From NCBI GenBank assembly GCA_020635205.1, contig JACKAE010000004.1, forward strand, positions 595,792 to 659,791: DNA of 64,000 nt. Reading direction: 5' to 3'. Shown here in pieces: positions 1 to 8,491 of the stretch. How positions within the stretch are numbered: position 1 is the first letter of the stretch; every line of letters begins with the position of its first letter. A model generated the notes under the pieces. The model did no database searches, was not told the origin of the DNA, and saw nothing but the letters and a program-made list of their open reading frames with translations. A program made the position numbers and the translations under genes. This DNA comes from Ignavibacteria bacterium. GTDB taxonomy: Bacteria; Bacteroidota; Ignavibacteria; OLB7.

Positions 1-793
1 GCAGTCTCCGCTTCGATGCGATAATCTCACCGATCTGTTCTGACATCGCGTTGAATGCAGAAACGAGCGTTCCAAGTTCGTCGGTAGAGCGGACTGGAAC
101 ACGATACTTGAAGTTGCCTGAGCCTACGGCTTTCACCCCCTCCATCAATTCATTAACAGGGTGAAGAAGTCTGCGAACCCCATACCATGCACCCAAGAAA
201 AGAAGGAAGAGTCCCCCACCAAGTATCAGCGTTGCAGGAAGAATCGGAAAGTGACCATGGCTTCCCCTAAACCGGATCACGAGCCGATCACTTCCGCGAT
301 CAAGCACACCATAGTATTGGTCGTCAAGTTCACGGAAGATAAAGGATGGAGGAGCATCAAATCCTTCGGGAGAAGCTCGACGAAGAAGTTCTTGATGGGA
401 GGGAATTGTTGAATCGCTCGCCCAAGAGGAATCACTGGTCTCCACACGCAAATCAAGTGGATACTTTTCCGTAATCGCTTCGATAGCTGAGAGGTCAGGT
501 GGATATCCAATTTCAGTCGCCACCAGTTCCACATATCCCTGCAATTGCTCTGCAATCACACCACTGTAGGACTTCTTGAGGATGAAACGGTAGTAGGCTC
601 CTAAACTTAATGTGGCAACAACACCAGTACAGACGATAAGTGTTAGCACCTTCCAGAACAGAGAGAATGTACGGGAAGGATCAGGCGGTTCAAATGGTCT
701 GTATAACGGTTCGGTCTCTGGCACAGATTCTGTTCCGAAGAAGCGGGAGGAAAAGAGTTCGGGGGAGGTGATTCCTCCCCCGAATAGAAACAT
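1..793 (-). CDS. Two-component sensor histidine kinase, N-terminal part (cut by window edge)
   Basis: Reading the minus strand from an ATG at 793 gives an uninterrupted frame to the window edge. A TGA codon lies directly upstream of this ATG, so the frame cannot start earlier. After a proline-rich N-terminus there is a first membrane segment (about residues 50-70, with LTLIVCTGVVATLSLG), an extracytoplasmic stretch of about 100 residues, a second membrane segment (LILGGGLFLLFLGAW) and a HAMP domain ending in DELGTLVSAFNAMSEQI. The dimerisation/phosphoacceptor and ATPase domains must lie beyond position 1. It follows the response regulator gene by 64 bases on the same strand, so the two form an operon and a probable cognate pair. 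The ligand is unknown. Confidence 0.85.
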   Translation of the reverse strand, partial: MFLFGGGITSPELFSSRFFGTESVPETEPLYRPFEPPDPSRTFSLFWKVLTLIVCTGVVATLSLGAYYRFILKKSYSGVIAEQLQGYVELVATEIGYPPDLSAIEAITEKYPLDLRVETSDSSWASDSTIPSHQELLRRASPEGFDAPPSFIFRELDDQYYGVLDRGSDRLVIRFRGSHGHFPILPATLILGGGLFLLFLGAWYGVRRLLHPVNELMEGVKAVGSGNFKYRVPVRSTDELGTLVSAFNAMSEQIGEIIASKRRL

Positions 794-857
794 TCAGAAG
801 TCGATTTTACGACAGAAGAAAGGCAACTTGTCCGAAGCGATTGCCGCTGAATTGAGC

Positions 858-1577
858 TTACGCCTCTTCTTCTTGAGGTTGAACCTCTCCGTCTGGAATT
901 CCGATGAACATGTACCCTGTCCCCCAAATCGTCTTCAAGAAGCGTGGGTGGCGTGGATCATCCCCTAACTTCTGGCGAAGCCGGCTGACAACAACGTCAA
1001 CCGAGCGATTGAACGACTCCCATGGAATACCACGTGTCTGCTCCATCATAAAGTCACGGTCGAGTGGCTTCTGTGGATTTTCGGCAAAGAGTCGAAGCAT
1101 CTCGAACTCCGCCGTCGTCAGATCAAGTGCCTCACCGTCGAGCATCACCGACTGCGTGTTCGCGTCAACCATCAATCCATCGAACTCGTAAACGCCGTTA
1201 GCGCCGAACTGAGTTTTTGAACGACGAAGGATTGCCATAATGCGCGTCCACAATTCGCGAACGTCGAACGGCTTCGGCATATAGTCGTCAGCCCCACCTT
1301 CGAGACCGGCAATTCTGTCGGTAACATCGCCGCGTGCAGTAAGCATGATGATTGGTACGCGTGAGAATTCACGAATTCTCTTCAACGCCTGGAATCCGTC
1401 CATCTCTGGAAGCATTACGTCGAGCACAACAGTATCTGGTCGCCACGACTTAACGAGGCTGATTCCCTCTTTTGGAGAACTTGTTGCCTCAACTTCAGCC
1501 TCCTGAGATTGAAAGAACTCCCGTAACAGTTCCGTCAACTCAGCATCATCATCAATGATTAAAATCTTGATTGCCAT
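858..1577 (-). CDS. OmpR/PhoB-family response regulator
   Basis: A receiver domain begins MAIKILIIDDD, with the acidic pocket DDD at residues 9-11, the phospho-acceptor Asp at about residue 53 (VVLDVMLPEMDG) and the conserved Lys in MPKPF. A C-terminal winged-helix DNA-binding domain follows, with the typical FNRSVDVVVSRLRQKLGDDPRHPRFLKT-type recognition region. The frame is open for 20 more codons upstream, but the ATG at 1577 is preceded by GAGGT at a good distance and matches the family N-terminus, so I chose it. It lies upstream of a membrane sensor kinase, and the pair resembles CpxR/CpxA- or PhoB-type systems. The target genes cannot be told from sequence. Confidence 0.93.
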   Translation of the reverse strand: MAIKILIIDDDAELTELLREFFQSQEAEVEATSSPKEGISLVKSWRPDTVVLDVMLPEMDGFQALKRIREFSRVPIIMLTARGDVTDRIAGLEGGADDYMPKPFDVRELWTRIMAILRRSKTQFGANGVYEFDGLMVDANTQSVMLDGEALDLTTAEFEMLRLFAENPQKPLDRDFMMEQTRGIPWESFNRSVDVVVSRLRQKLGDDPRHPRFLKTIWGTGYMFIGIPDGEVQPQEEEA

Positions 1578-1920
1578 GGTGTTGGACCTCGTAGAAATGT
1601 ATGAATACGAAAGAAGATGTTTCTTCAGGGAATGCAAAAATACAGTAATGTTTACAAATATCCCACTCCCTCACTCTCAGAAATCACGTTTTTAGGGGGT
1701 TGAGGCGTTCCGGGTTGTATCTTTGGCACGTTCACCTATAAAGGCCAGACTAACTAAATTCCCCCTTGTAGTGTTATACAAGATGATCCCGGTAGCAATT
1801 TTCAGTCTTTCTCCTACACTGAAATACCACAACGGCTCTAAGATTCTTTCATAATTAGGGCAATTCAACTGTATTTTAGTCCCAGTATCTACAAATTCTT
1901 CAATATCAGGTAAAGGTTCA

Positions 1921-3417
1921 ATGATGAAACAAAGGATAGCGATTGCATTGACATTTTGTCTTCTACTCTTCACCTCCGTATCACAGACTGAAGCACAGAT
2001 TCCAAGTGTTATCTCGTGGCAGGGAGCGGTTGACGGAGTGAGTGGTACAGCCGATTTCGTCTTCAGAATATATAGCGTTCAGACTGGTGGCACTGTCCTT
2101 TGGACAGAAAGCCATTCTGGAATTACTCCTGAGAAAGATGGCGTAGTCTCGATTCTGCTGGGATCAAAAACTCCATTTACTGGCCTCAACTTTGAACGCC
2201 AGTACTGGCTTGAGATCGCTGTTAACGGCAATATCATGTCACCACGCACTCAGTTAACGACCTCTCCATACGCTTACCGCTCAGAAACCGCAAACAACGT
2301 TGCTGACGGTTCTATTGAACCAAATGATCTGAATACGGGAGGGGCTTCTCCCCGCAACGGTCAGGTGTTAGGATTTAATGCCTCGACCAACAGCTTTGCC
2401 TGGCAGAATGCGGGGGGAGGAAGTGGTGGAATTAGCGAGTTAGCTGAAGGGAATGGTATCCTGATTGATGGATTGACCGGACCAACTTCCACAATCTCCA
2501 TTGCTCCGAAAGGGATAGTGAACTCGATGATCGGCGATGGTGCAGTTACGGCAAGAACAATCGAAGCTGGAACAATCACTTCAGAGAACATCGCGAACAA
2601 ATCCATCACGCAAGAGAAGTTTGCCGACGGTGTCGGTCTCCCCTTTGTTGGGGTTGCCAGTGGTGATTTGAAGGGTAATTATCCAAGTCCAGAAATTGGG
2701 GATGCCGTAATTACTGAAGGAGATTTCAAAACAGGTGCGGTTTCAACCAGAGCAATTGCTGACGACGCAATTACATCGGACAAAATTCCTGATGGAGCTG
2801 TCAACAGCGAGCACATCAACGGAAACGCTCACGTTCGGGTGAACCTAATTACAACAACAGGGAAAGTGACGGCGGCTTCACTTGGAGTGACAGGGAATGC
2901 CGAGGTAACGGGTGCAACTACACTCACAGGATCCGTCGGCATCGGAACAACTCCGGCTGGCGCGGTTGCCACAATCAAGGGTAAAGGAACAGGAAGTGCA
3001 ACCACAGCACTAAATATCCTTGACAGTCTTAACAGTACAATTATGAACGTGCGGGATAATGGAAACATCGGCGTCGGAACGAATACTCCTACTGCCGCAA
3101 TGCACATTTCTAATCCAGCCGCAGCAGCACTCTTTGTACAAAATGGTTCTTCAGCCTTCTCGGTTGGTGCAGTTGGTGCGGGGGCGGCAGTTGCAATCCC
3201 AGCAAACACTACAGTAGTTGAAGTAACACCGGATGGTTTCCCCGGCTCGGCTAACGCCGTAGCCCTCCCTGCAGCAACAAGTGCGGGTGAGCTATTGATT
3301 ATCATCAACGGTGATAACGATTCACTCATCATTCCTGGAACAGCACCTATCACACCCGGAGCAAGTGGCATCTTTGTCTTCTTGGCAACCCGTGGTGCAT
3401 GGGTAAAAGTCAATTAG
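1921..3417 (+). CDS. Secreted tail-fibre-like surface protein
   Basis: The protein has 498 residues and a clear signal peptide (about residues 1-25, ending SQTEAQ). Its N-terminal beta domain closes with the motif SPYAYRSETA, common at the head of Bacteroidota fibre-like surface proteins. It then has a glycine/serine linker, several degenerate strands with the pattern 'aItsdkIpdGaV', and fibre repeats such as SVGIGTTPAG and NIGVGTNTPTAAMHI. These resemble beta-helical shafts of phage tail fibres. There is no T9SS sorting domain, so how it stays at the surface is unclear. A similar but not identical protein follows at 3586. The exact role (adhesion or matrix) is inference. Confidence 0.75.
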   Translation: MMKQRIAIALTFCLLLFTSVSQTEAQIPSVISWQGAVDGVSGTADFVFRIYSVQTGGTVLWTESHSGITPEKDGVVSILLGSKTPFTGLNFERQYWLEIAVNGNIMSPRTQLTTSPYAYRSETANNVADGSIEPNDLNTGGASPRNGQVLGFNASTNSFAWQNAGGGSGGISELAEGNGILIDGLTGPTSTISIAPKGIVNSMIGDGAVTARTIEAGTITSENIANKSITQEKFADGVGLPFVGVASGDLKGNYPSPEIGDAVITEGDFKTGAVSTRAIADDAITSDKIPDGAVNSEHINGNAHVRVNLITTTGKVTAASLGVTGNAEVTGATTLTGSVGIGTTPAGAVATIKGKGTGSATTALNILDSLNSTIMNVRDNGNIGVGTNTPTAAMHISNPAAAALFVQNGSSAFSVGAVGAGAAVAIPANTTVVEVTPDGFPGSANAVALPAATSAGELLIIINGDNDSLIIPGTAPITPGASGIFVFLATRGAWVKVN

Positions 3418-3472
3418 CATCACCTTGCTTGTTTTGCAAACAGAACGGAACGATCACGTTCTCGATTGTGAG

Positions 3473-3504
3473 AAAAGCGATTCACAGGGGTGGATCGCTT
3501 TTTT
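3473..3504 (+). terminator. Rho-independent terminator
   Basis: A 9-bp perfect stem (AAAAGCGAT / ATCGCTTTT) closes a 13-nt loop and runs into a T tract, 56 bases after the stop codon of the surface-protein gene. Confidence 0.85.
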
Positions 3505-3585
3505 CCGTTCTTCCTTCTCCGTAGTTTGTAGGCTAACAGAGACTACTTTTTTATCAGTGCAGTATAATCAACGAGGAGCGTTTCG

Positions 3586-5028
3586 ATGAATCCTTACAGA
3601 CAACTTCTACTCCTACTTTTTATAGGCCTCTTTTTTGCAAAGACAACTGAGGCTCAAGTTATTCCACAGCGATTTTCCTATCAAGGCATAGCGCGCGATG
3701 CAACTGGGGCATCGCTTCCGAACACACCTATCAAGGTTCGCGTTTCCATTTTGAATGGCTCGGTACTTGGGAACGGCGTCTACATCGAAGAACATCAAGC
3801 AGTGACCAATCCATTCGGACTTTTCACGCTTCAAGTTGGTGGTGGCCAAGTTCAACTCGGGAACTTTTCTAACATCAAGTGGGCCGAAGATCTGAAGTTC
3901 ATGAAGGTGGAAATTGAAATTGACAACGAAGGTGGATACCAGACCTTAGGAACCAATTTCTTGATGAGTGTTCCCTACGCACTGGCAGCCCCGAAACCGA
4001 CAAACATGACGTTGAACGACCTCCTGGATGTCGATTTCAGCAACCCAAACAGTGGACAGTCACTCGTCTGGAATGGAACGAACTGGACTGCGGGGAGTGG
4101 ATCAGGTTCTGGTGGAAGCTCGCTTGTTCTTAGCCCTCGCCTCAGTGGTCTTGGTACTACCGGTAGTCCTCTGGACATTGCACGCCAAGGGGCAACCTTT
4201 GCTCAGGTTCTTAAGTGGAATGGAACGGCTTGGGAACCAGCCGACGATGAAGGAGAAGACTTACTTCCAGGCCCCGGCATCAACATCATCAACAAAGAAA
4301 TCACTCACGCCCTCCACACAGGTGATGTTTCTGGTGTGGTAGACCTGACAGTCACTGGATTACGTGGTAATCCGATTGTCGCAATCCCACCTACTACTGG
4401 ACAAGTGTTGAAGTTTATCGACGGGCAAGGTTGGCTCCCTTCTACTGATAACTCTCTCGTCCTCTTCGCTGGTAATGGTCTTGAAATTACTGGAAGCACA
4501 ATCAAGAACATCGTTTGGAATGTGAACGGCAACAATATCTATCGGTCGGTCGGCAACGTCGGCATCGGGACTGGGTCCCCTACCGAGCAACTGCAGATCA
4601 CGAAGAATTTTCAACTTGGCGGAGCCTTTATGCCAGGTGGCAGTGCTGGCATTGTCGGACAGATATTGGTATCTGATGGAACGAATAAGCAACCACTCTG
4701 GAAATATCCGAAGGATGTAGTGCAGACAGTTGGTTGGTCACTTACAGGCAACTCTGGCACAAACGTCGGAACCAACTTCCTTGGAACAACCGACGATACT
4801 CCGTTGCTCGTTAAGACAAACAGCATCGAGCGAATCAGGGTAGAGGCGAATGGCAACGTTGGAATAGGCGAGACAACTCCGGGAGCCAAGCTTGAAGTTG
4901 GTGGAGGAGATATTTATGTTAACGGCAGTGCAAACGGTGTTGTTCTAAAAGCACCAAACGGTGGATGCTGGCGAATCACTGTTGACAACAACGGGAACCT
5001 GACAACCACAAACATAACTTGCCCATAA
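3586..5028 (+). CDS. Secreted tail-fibre-like surface protein
   Basis: The protein has 480 residues and a signal peptide ending KTTEAQ. The N-terminal domain begins PQRFSYQGIARDATGASL, a signature common in Bacteroidota surface fibres, and ends SVPYALAAP. Three segments follow with repeated strands 'GQvLkwnGtaW', then shaft motifs NVGIGTGSPTEQLQI and NVGIGETTPGAKLEV and a short cysteine-containing C-terminus. Its architecture parallels the gene just upstream, but the N-terminal domain differs, so the two are probably paralogues with exchanged modules. The start is preceded by GAGGAGCG, a good ribosome binding site. Its function is probably structural or adhesive, by family resemblance only. 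Confidence 0.75.
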   Translation: MNPYRQLLLLLFIGLFFAKTTEAQVIPQRFSYQGIARDATGASLPNTPIKVRVSILNGSVLGNGVYIEEHQAVTNPFGLFTLQVGGGQVQLGNFSNIKWAEDLKFMKVEIEIDNEGGYQTLGTNFLMSVPYALAAPKPTNMTLNDLLDVDFSNPNSGQSLVWNGTNWTAGSGSGSGGSSLVLSPRLSGLGTTGSPLDIARQGATFAQVLKWNGTAWEPADDEGEDLLPGPGINIINKEITHALHTGDVSGVVDLTVTGLRGNPIVAIPPTTGQVLKFIDGQGWLPSTDNSLVLFAGNGLEITGSTIKNIVWNVNGNNIYRSVGNVGIGTGSPTEQLQITKNFQLGGAFMPGGSAGIVGQILVSDGTNKQPLWKYPKDVVQTVGWSLTGNSGTNVGTNFLGTTDDTPLLVKTNSIERIRVEANGNVGIGETTPGAKLEVGGGDIYVNGSANGVVLKAPNGGCWRITVDNNGNLTTTNITCP

Positions 5029-5053
5029 TAGCAACGAGAGCATCGTAAATAGC

Positions 5054-5095
5054 AAAAGTGGAGGTTGATCGAGTTGATCGGCCTCCACTTTTTTT
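5054..5095 (+). terminator. Rho-independent terminator between convergent genes
   Basis: An 11-bp stem (AAAAGTGGAGG / CCTCCACTTTT) is followed by a run of seven T. It serves the upstream plus-strand gene. In the minus direction only a short T stretch follows, so its use by the feo operon is less certain. Confidence 0.85.
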
Positions 5096-5164
5096 GAGAA
5101 TCTGTGCTCTACCCTTACCCCACTCTCGCACTGTTCGTCCGCTTGCTACCACCAGCCCCACCTT

Positions 5165-5464
5165 CTATAACTTCTCCTGCATCTTCTGGTGAACTTCAGC
5201 CAGTGCACAGTTGCCTTGATAGTCGCATTCACCGCAGTTTGTGTGCTCACTCAACTGCACTATCGAGAAGCATCGGGGGCATCGGTCGGTCATCGGATTG
5301 ATAATCTGATAGGAACAGGTAGTACAGAGCCGTATCTCACGTTTCAATTTTTCCTGGTGATCCTCGCCGGCAGTATCAATAACTGTTAGCGAGAACTGCT
5401 CACTCAGTTCTCTCCTCTTCAGATCGTCTTCCCCCTCACTCTTTTTTTTCCTGAACAGTCCCAT
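5165..5464 (-). CDS. Small zinc-ribbon protein downstream of feoB
   Basis: This protein of about 99 residues starts at the ATG at 5464, because AGGAGGAG lies 4-11 bases upstream. An in-frame codon 13 residues earlier has no such site. The first third is charged (RKKKSEGEDDLKRR). The C-terminal half has a dense cysteine pattern: CTTC, CPRC, then CGEC and a final Cys, enough for two metal sites. It lies 75 bases downstream of feoB and in the same direction, so it is probably co-transcribed with the ferrous-iron transporter. It does not resemble the winged-helix FeoC of enterobacteria. A role in metal sensing, FeoB assembly or iron delivery is possible but unproven. Confidence 0.7.
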   Translation of the reverse strand: MGLFRKKKSEGEDDLKRRELSEQFSLTVIDTAGEDHQEKLKREIRLCTTCSYQIINPMTDRCPRCFSIVQLSEHTNCGECDYQGNCALAEVHQKMQEKL

Positions 5465-5539
5465 AATCTCCTCCTCGCACACCGAAAAATTTTTCTTACC
5501 CACCCACCTTCATCAGCAGGTACAAGTCACAATCTGGCC

Positions 5540-7603
5540 TCAAAGCAGAAGGAGTGCTACCAGTCCACCAACTCCAAATGCCAGCACCCAACTACCACCC
5601 CAGATGGTCATTCCCTCCTTTACCCCACGCTCCTTGAGCATCACCATGAGTGAGGCAATACAGGGGACAAAGAGTGTGATCGTAACGAGTGCAACTACAA
5701 TCTGCATTGGACTTAGATTCATGTCGTACAGACCAGCAGCACCGAAATCACGACGAACAAGACCCATCACAAATGCTGTAGCACTTTCTGCTGGAAGTTT
5801 TAACCACCCTTGCGTTAGTGGAGCTAAGAAATTTTGCCAGCTTTGAAGTAGGCCACTTACCAGAAGGAGCGAAACAGCAAGTGCTCCAACAAAAAACCAA
5901 GGGGTCGCCTCTTTCATAAAGTGGTAGGTACGCACCCACGTTTTCTGCATCACGTTTCGGAAACGAGGGATACGCATTGGAGGAAGATCCAGCAGAAGTG
6001 GCGAAGTCTCTCCCGGAAGAATTTTGTCCAGAATAGTTCCGATAGCAACGAAGACTGTAAAGATCACCGCAGCATAGATAAGGGTAGCCTTTAAGCCTGC
6101 CCCAGCTAACAAGGCCGCAATCACAGCAAGTTGTGCCGAACATGGAATAGCAAATTGGAGAATCGAAGTGGCAATCCGCTTTTCTCTCTCGCTTCCGAGC
6201 AACCGCGTTGTAATTGTCGCCATCGTAACGCACCCAAACCCGAGAATCAGCGGAATAACCGCTCTACCATTTAGACCGAGACTTGTAAGTGAGCGATCAA
6301 CCAACGTGGCAAGCCGCGGAAGATATCCAGAGTCTTCGAGCAAGGAAAGCGAGATGTAGAAGCCAATAACCAGTGGTAGCAACATGAAGAGCAAGTAGGT
6401 GACAGTCATGGTGAAGACGCCAAACTCACCAAAGAGAATTACCATAAATGGATTGTGGTATTCGTAGGAGACAGAGTGATCGCCTCGATCACGGTATGCG
6501 AGCATTTCCTCTTCGAGCGTCGGATTGGAGTTAATTCCATCACTGAAGTCGAATGTCTTGCTCTCCAAGGTTATCTCTTCCCCACTACTATCTTCGCCTA
6601 AGAGATCAACGGTAATTGCCACATCGCTGAAGGCAGAGACGTGATCTTTAACGTAGACTTCAAAATATTTGTTGCCGATAGTTCCCTCGGTAAAGTCGAC
6701 CACATCACCAGCAATGAAGGTTCCAACAAACAAGTAGAGAGTGTAGAGAATGAGCACGAGGAATGGAATACCTGTCCAAGGATTGAGGGCAACACGCCCT
6801 ATAGTCATAGAGAATGACCGTTTTTTCTCCTCGGCAGTCACAACCTTGTATAGCAGTTTGTTCAGGCGATTACGACGCTCAACGTAGATCAACTCGCGCA
6901 TCTCACCCGGTTGCAATCCGTGCCGCTCGGCAACGACCTCATCCCCTTCTAAGACAAGAAGTGCTTCTTCTTGGGAGCCAACCCTGTTTAGGAGTTCGTG
7001 TGTGTGGCGGTGAAGTGTGGGATCGGACTTACCGACACAGGCTTTCGTGATAAAGGTCTCGAGTTGATCGAAGCCTTGCCGGTGAATTGCCGTTGTGGTG
7101 AGAATCGGGACGCCGAGACGATCGGCAAGGGCTTGCTCATCGATATGCAAGCCTCGAGATTTTGCCTCATCCATCATATTCAGACAGACCACCACCTTCT
7201 TCCCCATATCAATCAACTGCATTGTCAGGAAGAGATCGCGCTCCAGGTGAACGGCGTCGACAATGTTGAGGATAATATCCCCTTCGAGAATAATATCTCG
7301 TGCCACCCTCTCCTCATCGTTGAACGAACTAACACCGTAGATACCGGGTGTATCGTAGACTGCGTAGTTTCCATGTTCTCCTCTTGAGACTTCAACAGTG
7401 GTCCCGGGGAAGTTTGAGACATCAACGTAGAGTCCGGTAAGGTAGTTGAAGAAGACAGATTTGCCCACATTTGGGTTCCCCACAAGAACCAGTTTGATCT
7501 TGTCGGTCTCCAGAAACTTCGCCAAAGGGATGTCAACGTGGCGATGGTTACTGTGAGGGAGAGCCTCAGTTATATCGTCGGGCGTCAGATTGTTATCGGA
7601 CAT
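5540..7603 (-). CDS. feoB: Ferrous iron transport protein B
   Basis: The N-terminal G domain has the P-loop GNPNVGKS (about residues 42-49), the G2 Thr in the FPGTTVEVSRG segment, DTPG (G3) and a G4-like NMMDEA, followed by the helical GDI-like segment. The C-terminal half is a polytopic membrane region with the two Gate motifs, one around GFGCVTMATITTRLLG with a conserved cysteine and one near LFVPCIASLMVML. FeoB imports Fe2+ across the inner membrane. The gene starts 25 bases after the feoA stop, so the two form an operon. At 687 residues it is within the normal size range and appears intact. Confidence 0.96.
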   Translation of the reverse strand: MSDNNLTPDDITEALPHSNHRHVDIPLAKFLETDKIKLVLVGNPNVGKSVFFNYLTGLYVDVSNFPGTTVEVSRGEHGNYAVYDTPGIYGVSSFNDEERVARDIILEGDIILNIVDAVHLERDLFLTMQLIDMGKKVVVCLNMMDEAKSRGLHIDEQALADRLGVPILTTTAIHRQGFDQLETFITKACVGKSDPTLHRHTHELLNRVGSQEEALLVLEGDEVVAERHGLQPGEMRELIYVERRNRLNKLLYKVVTAEEKKRSFSMTIGRVALNPWTGIPFLVLILYTLYLFVGTFIAGDVVDFTEGTIGNKYFEVYVKDHVSAFSDVAITVDLLGEDSSGEEITLESKTFDFSDGINSNPTLEEEMLAYRDRGDHSVSYEYHNPFMVILFGEFGVFTMTVTYLLFMLLPLVIGFYISLSLLEDSGYLPRLATLVDRSLTSLGLNGRAVIPLILGFGCVTMATITTRLLGSEREKRIATSILQFAIPCSAQLAVIAALLAGAGLKATLIYAAVIFTVFVAIGTILDKILPGETSPLLLDLPPMRIPRFRNVMQKTWVRTYHFMKEATPWFFVGALAVSLLLVSGLLQSWQNFLAPLTQGWLKLPAESATAFVMGLVRRDFGAAGLYDMNLSPMQIVVALVTITLFVPCIASLMVMLKERGVKEGMTIWGGSWVLAFGVGGLVALLLL

Positions 7604-7628
7604 TAGTCAACTTCCTGCTCATCATCTA

Positions 7629-7880
7629 TTAATCGAATTCGACATCAATCTCTTTCGCTAAGTTCTTCCCAATTGCAATCTCTTGCCGATGTGCTTGCAC
7701 TACAATCGTCCCTCCGGGAAGCCTCTCAATGCAGGTAAATCGCTCACCAACACTTAGCCCGATGCGAATACACTGCGATCGCAACTCTGGATTGGTTGGT
7801 AATCCTCGCACCTCTCCACTCCACGATTTCCTCGCAGCAGAAAGCAGATTATCCAGTTGTCCGGCTGTTTTCTTTTTCAC
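7629..7880 (-). CDS. feoA: FeoA-family SH3-like protein
   Basis: This is an 83-residue SH3-like beta-barrel protein with the family pattern 'LRSQCIRIGLSVGERFTCIERLPGGTIVVQ' spread over residues 33-62 and a C-terminal 'REIAIGKNLAKEIDVE' strand. FeoA proteins bind the cytoplasmic part of FeoB and are needed for ferrous iron uptake. The start is a GTG, with no strong ribosome binding site visible, but no other start preserves the fold. It is the first gene of the feoA-feoB-zinc-ribbon operon and lies just downstream of a palindromic operator candidate. Confidence 0.9.
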   Translation of the reverse strand: MKKKTAGQLDNLLSAARKSWSGEVRGLPTNPELRSQCIRIGLSVGERFTCIERLPGGTIVVQAHRQEIAIGKNLAKEIDVEFD

Positions 7881-7897
7881 GTAGTAGAACTGATCGC

Positions 7898-7920
7898 TTA
7901 TTCAGATTGAGTCTAAATAA
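7898..7920 (-). promoter_or_regulatory. Palindromic operator candidate upstream of feoA
   Basis: A 23-bp imperfect palindrome lies 18-40 bases upstream of the feoA start. On the minus strand the half-sites are TTATTTAGA and TCTGAATAA, which match as inverted repeats at eight of nine positions, around a 5-nt centre. Position, A+T richness and symmetry fit an iron-responsive repressor of the Fur or DtxR/MntR type. Which family binds cannot be decided from the sequence. Confidence 0.55.
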
Positions 7921-8491
7921 AGAGAGGGAACTTACGAGAGAAGAATGAATTCAGCAAGGGAAAGAGGTGTGAGGAGGGGTAACGGGATATGGAAGAAACC
8001 TCAGGGACAAGTCAAGATGCCGCGACCTAATCGACAGTAATTCGATACAGGCTATCAACAGACAGGTTTGGCATTTCTGTCTGCTCCATACGATATGTGA
8101 GGAACCACTGACACGTTGTGTACCGGAAAAATAGGTAGAACTCCCCCCTTCATAGTACTGTATCTTCACTTCAACAATTGGAAGCAAGAAGAAGTTGTTT
8201 TGATGTTAGTTATCTCCCCTACTACAGTAACTGCTATCCTTATAAATCAAGTTCTTATTGAGTAAGCGAGCCTATAGCTATAACCATAGCACCAAAAAAA
8301 ATGTAACGAAGCGAGAAGTTTTCCTTAGCTATGTGTCCTTTTATATACAGTTGATAACGAGGTGTCGTCTAATCTACCCTTAGAAGAAGTTAGGGAAACC
8401 GACTTTTTGAAAGGCTTTTGCCAAGGACGTACGTTTCACATTCACTATTAAAACAGTAGTGATTTCACTTTCCTACTCTAAATCAACCATT
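7921..8491. other. Intergenic region without a convincing gene
   Basis: About 570 bases lie between the divergent feoA and phospholipase-like genes. The only open frames are short and have no recognisable family, signal or ribosome binding site. A small inverted repeat (AGACAG / CTGTCT, 8060-8082) is present. The part after about 8200 is A+T-rich and probably carries the promoter of the plus-strand gene at 8492. I see no tRNA or mobile element. Confidence 0.5.

Noticed and set aside
2829..3413. A 194-codon open frame on the minus strand inside the surface-protein gene
   Set aside because: It is a shadow of the plus-strand gene; the protein is low-complexity Ala/Val/Pro with no known family.
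7951..8187. A 78-codon open frame on the minus strand
   Set aside because: No start site, no family and a composition unlike neighbouring genes; probably non-coding.
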